Source: Pseudomonadota bacterium (GTDB lineage: Bacteria > Pseudomonadota > Alphaproteobacteria > Ferrovibrionales > Ferrovibrionaceae). Taken from it: 6,982 nt of DNA. Location: contig JAEYTW010000209.1 of the NCBI GenBank assembly GCA_023433835.1, forward strand, positions 1 to 6,982. The letters run 5' to 3'. Numbering within the stretch: the stretch's first letter is position 1; every line of letters starts with the position of its first letter. This document shows positions 6,174 to 6,982 of the stretch, piece by piece. Made by a program: the position numbers and the translations under genes. The notes below the pieces were generated by a model. That model did no database searches. It was not told the DNA's origin and was given only the letters and a program-made list of their open reading frames with translations.

Positions 6174-6982
6174 ACCAGCGATAGGTCCGCTCCAATCCCT
6201 CCTCCAACGTCGTCCTGGCCGTCCAGCCCATGGCCTTCAGGCGCGAGACGTCCATCACCTTGCGCGGCGTGCCGTCGGGTTTCGAGCGGTCGAATTCGAG
6301 CTTGCCGCGGAAGCCGACCACCCGGCAGATCGCCTCCGCCAGCTCGGCGATCGATATCTCGATGCCGGTGCCGAGGTTGACGAAGTCTTCGCCGGAATGG
6401 TGCTGCATCAGGAAGACCAGGCCGTCGGCGGCATCGTCGACATAAAGCAGTTCGCGCAGCGGCTTGCCCGAACCCCAGACGGTCATGACCGGGCTGCGGT
6501 CGAGCCGGGCGCGATGGGCCTTGGCCAGCAGGGCCGGCACCACGTGGCTCTGCATCAGGTCGAAATTGTCGCCTGGCCCGTACAGGTTCGTCGGCATGGC
6601 CGAATTGAAGTGGCAGCCATATTGCCGGCGATAAGCCTGGGCCAGCTTGATGCCGGCGATCTTCGCTATGGCATACCACTGGTTGGTCGGCTCGAGCGGC
6701 CCGGTCAGCAGCGCATCCTCACGGATGGGCTGGGCCGCCTCGCGCGGGTAGATGCAGGACGAGCCGAGGAACAGCAGCTTCTCGACATCGGCATGGCGCG
6801 ACGCCTCGATGACATTGGCCTCGATCAGCAGGTTGTCGTAGAGGAATTCGGCTGGCCGCGAATCGTTGGCATGAATACCGCCGACCCGGGCCGCCGCCAT
6901 GAACACGGCTTGCGGCCGGGCAATCGCCATCCAGCGCGTCACCTGGTCCGGCGAACGCAGGTCGACCCGGTCGCGGGGGGGG
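6133..6982 (-). CDS. fcl: GDP-L-fucose synthase, N-terminus missing at window edge
   Basis: Also called wcaG. It is an NADPH-dependent epimerase/reductase of the extended SDR family that turns GDP-4-keto-6-deoxy-D-mannose into GDP-L-fucose in the cytoplasm. The frame is open to the window edge. About 282 residues are visible, starting near PRDRVDLRSPDQ, so roughly the first 33, including the GxxGxxG nucleotide-binding loop, lie outside. Visible landmarks are AAARVGGIHAND, FLGSSCIYP, LEPTNQWYAIAKIAGIKL, MPTNLYGPGDNFD, SHVVPALL, WGSGKPLRELLYVDD and FDRSKPDGTPRKVMDV. Counting from the GTG-coded residue at 6942, Ser61, Cys63, Tyr90, Lys94 and His133 align at one constant offset (46) with Ser107, Cys109, Tyr136, Lys140 and His179 of the E. 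coli enzyme. The full catalytic set is therefore kept. The flippase starts before this gene stops, so the two are co-translated. A GDP-mannose dehydratase (gmd) is likely nearby, outside the window. Confidence 0.95.
   Translation of the reverse strand, partial: PPRDRVDLRSPDQVTRWMAIARPQAVFMAAARVGGIHANDSRPAEFLYDNLLIEANVIEASRHADVEKLLFLGSSCIYPREAAQPIREDALLTGPLEPTNQWYAIAKIAGIKLAQAYRRQYGCHFNSAMPTNLYGPGDNFDLMQSHVVPALLAKAHRARLDRSPVMTVWGSGKPLRELLYVDDAADGLVFLMQHHSGEDFVNLGTGIEISIAELAEAICRVVGFRGKLEFDRSKPDGTPRKVMDVSRLKAMGWTARTTLEEGLERTYRWYVDHVGNQARAAG

Noticed and set aside
4869..6380. Plus-strand 503-residue open frame opposite the flippase
   Set aside because: Its composition is that of an antisense shadow (H, Q, R, D, G), it crosses two real genes, and it has no hydrophobic or domain structure.

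Overview
The window is GC-rich DNA (strong G/C preference at third codon positions, with long shadow frames opposite every gene) and reads like an alphaproteobacterium, possibly of the Rhodospirillales type. That placement rests on base composition, on a TRAP transporter run by an IclR-type regulator, and on a GAAA-loop palindromic repeat (CCCGGCGAAAGCCGGG core) of a kind scattered through alphaproteobacterial genomes. The species cannot be named from the sequence.

Region 1 (about 57-3572, minus strand) is a complete tripartite TRAP uptake operon. In transcription order it holds the periplasmic solute-binding protein (dctP-like), a 220-residue two-repeat alpha/beta-barrel-like protein of unknown function, the small membrane subunit (dctQ-like) and the large membrane subunit (dctM-like). 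The last three genes are joined by 4-base ATGA stop/start overlaps, and the dctP-like stop lies 7 bases before the next start, so this is one transcription unit. A 12-bp GC-rich hairpin followed by a T-rich stretch, 10 bases past the dctM stop, is a good candidate for its terminator.

Region 2 (3573-3843) is the divergent control region. Its dctP-proximal half is AT-rich and holds a perfect 9-bp inverted repeat, the best operator candidate in the window, with possible promoters facing both ways. Its other half holds a REP-type doublet: two inverted copies of a 30-base hairpin unit whose differences are compensatory.

Region 3 (3844-4653, plus strand) is an IclR-family regulator, presumably controlling the divergent TRAP operon and sensing the imported solute or a product of it.

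Region 4 (4650-6982, minus strand) is a separate surface-polysaccharide module. It contains a GDP-L-fucose synthase (fcl/wcaG) cut by the right edge of the window and, overlapping it by 41 bases, a Wzx-type (PST/MOP) polysaccharide flippase. The first would supply GDP-L-fucose and the second would move lipid-linked repeat units across the inner membrane. The flippase and regulator genes converge and overlap by 4 bases.

The window looks mostly conventional. The least explained items are the 220-residue protein inside the TRAP operon, the operator candidate and the REP doublet. I see no CRISPR array, tRNA, rRNA, insertion sequence or recognisable defence system.
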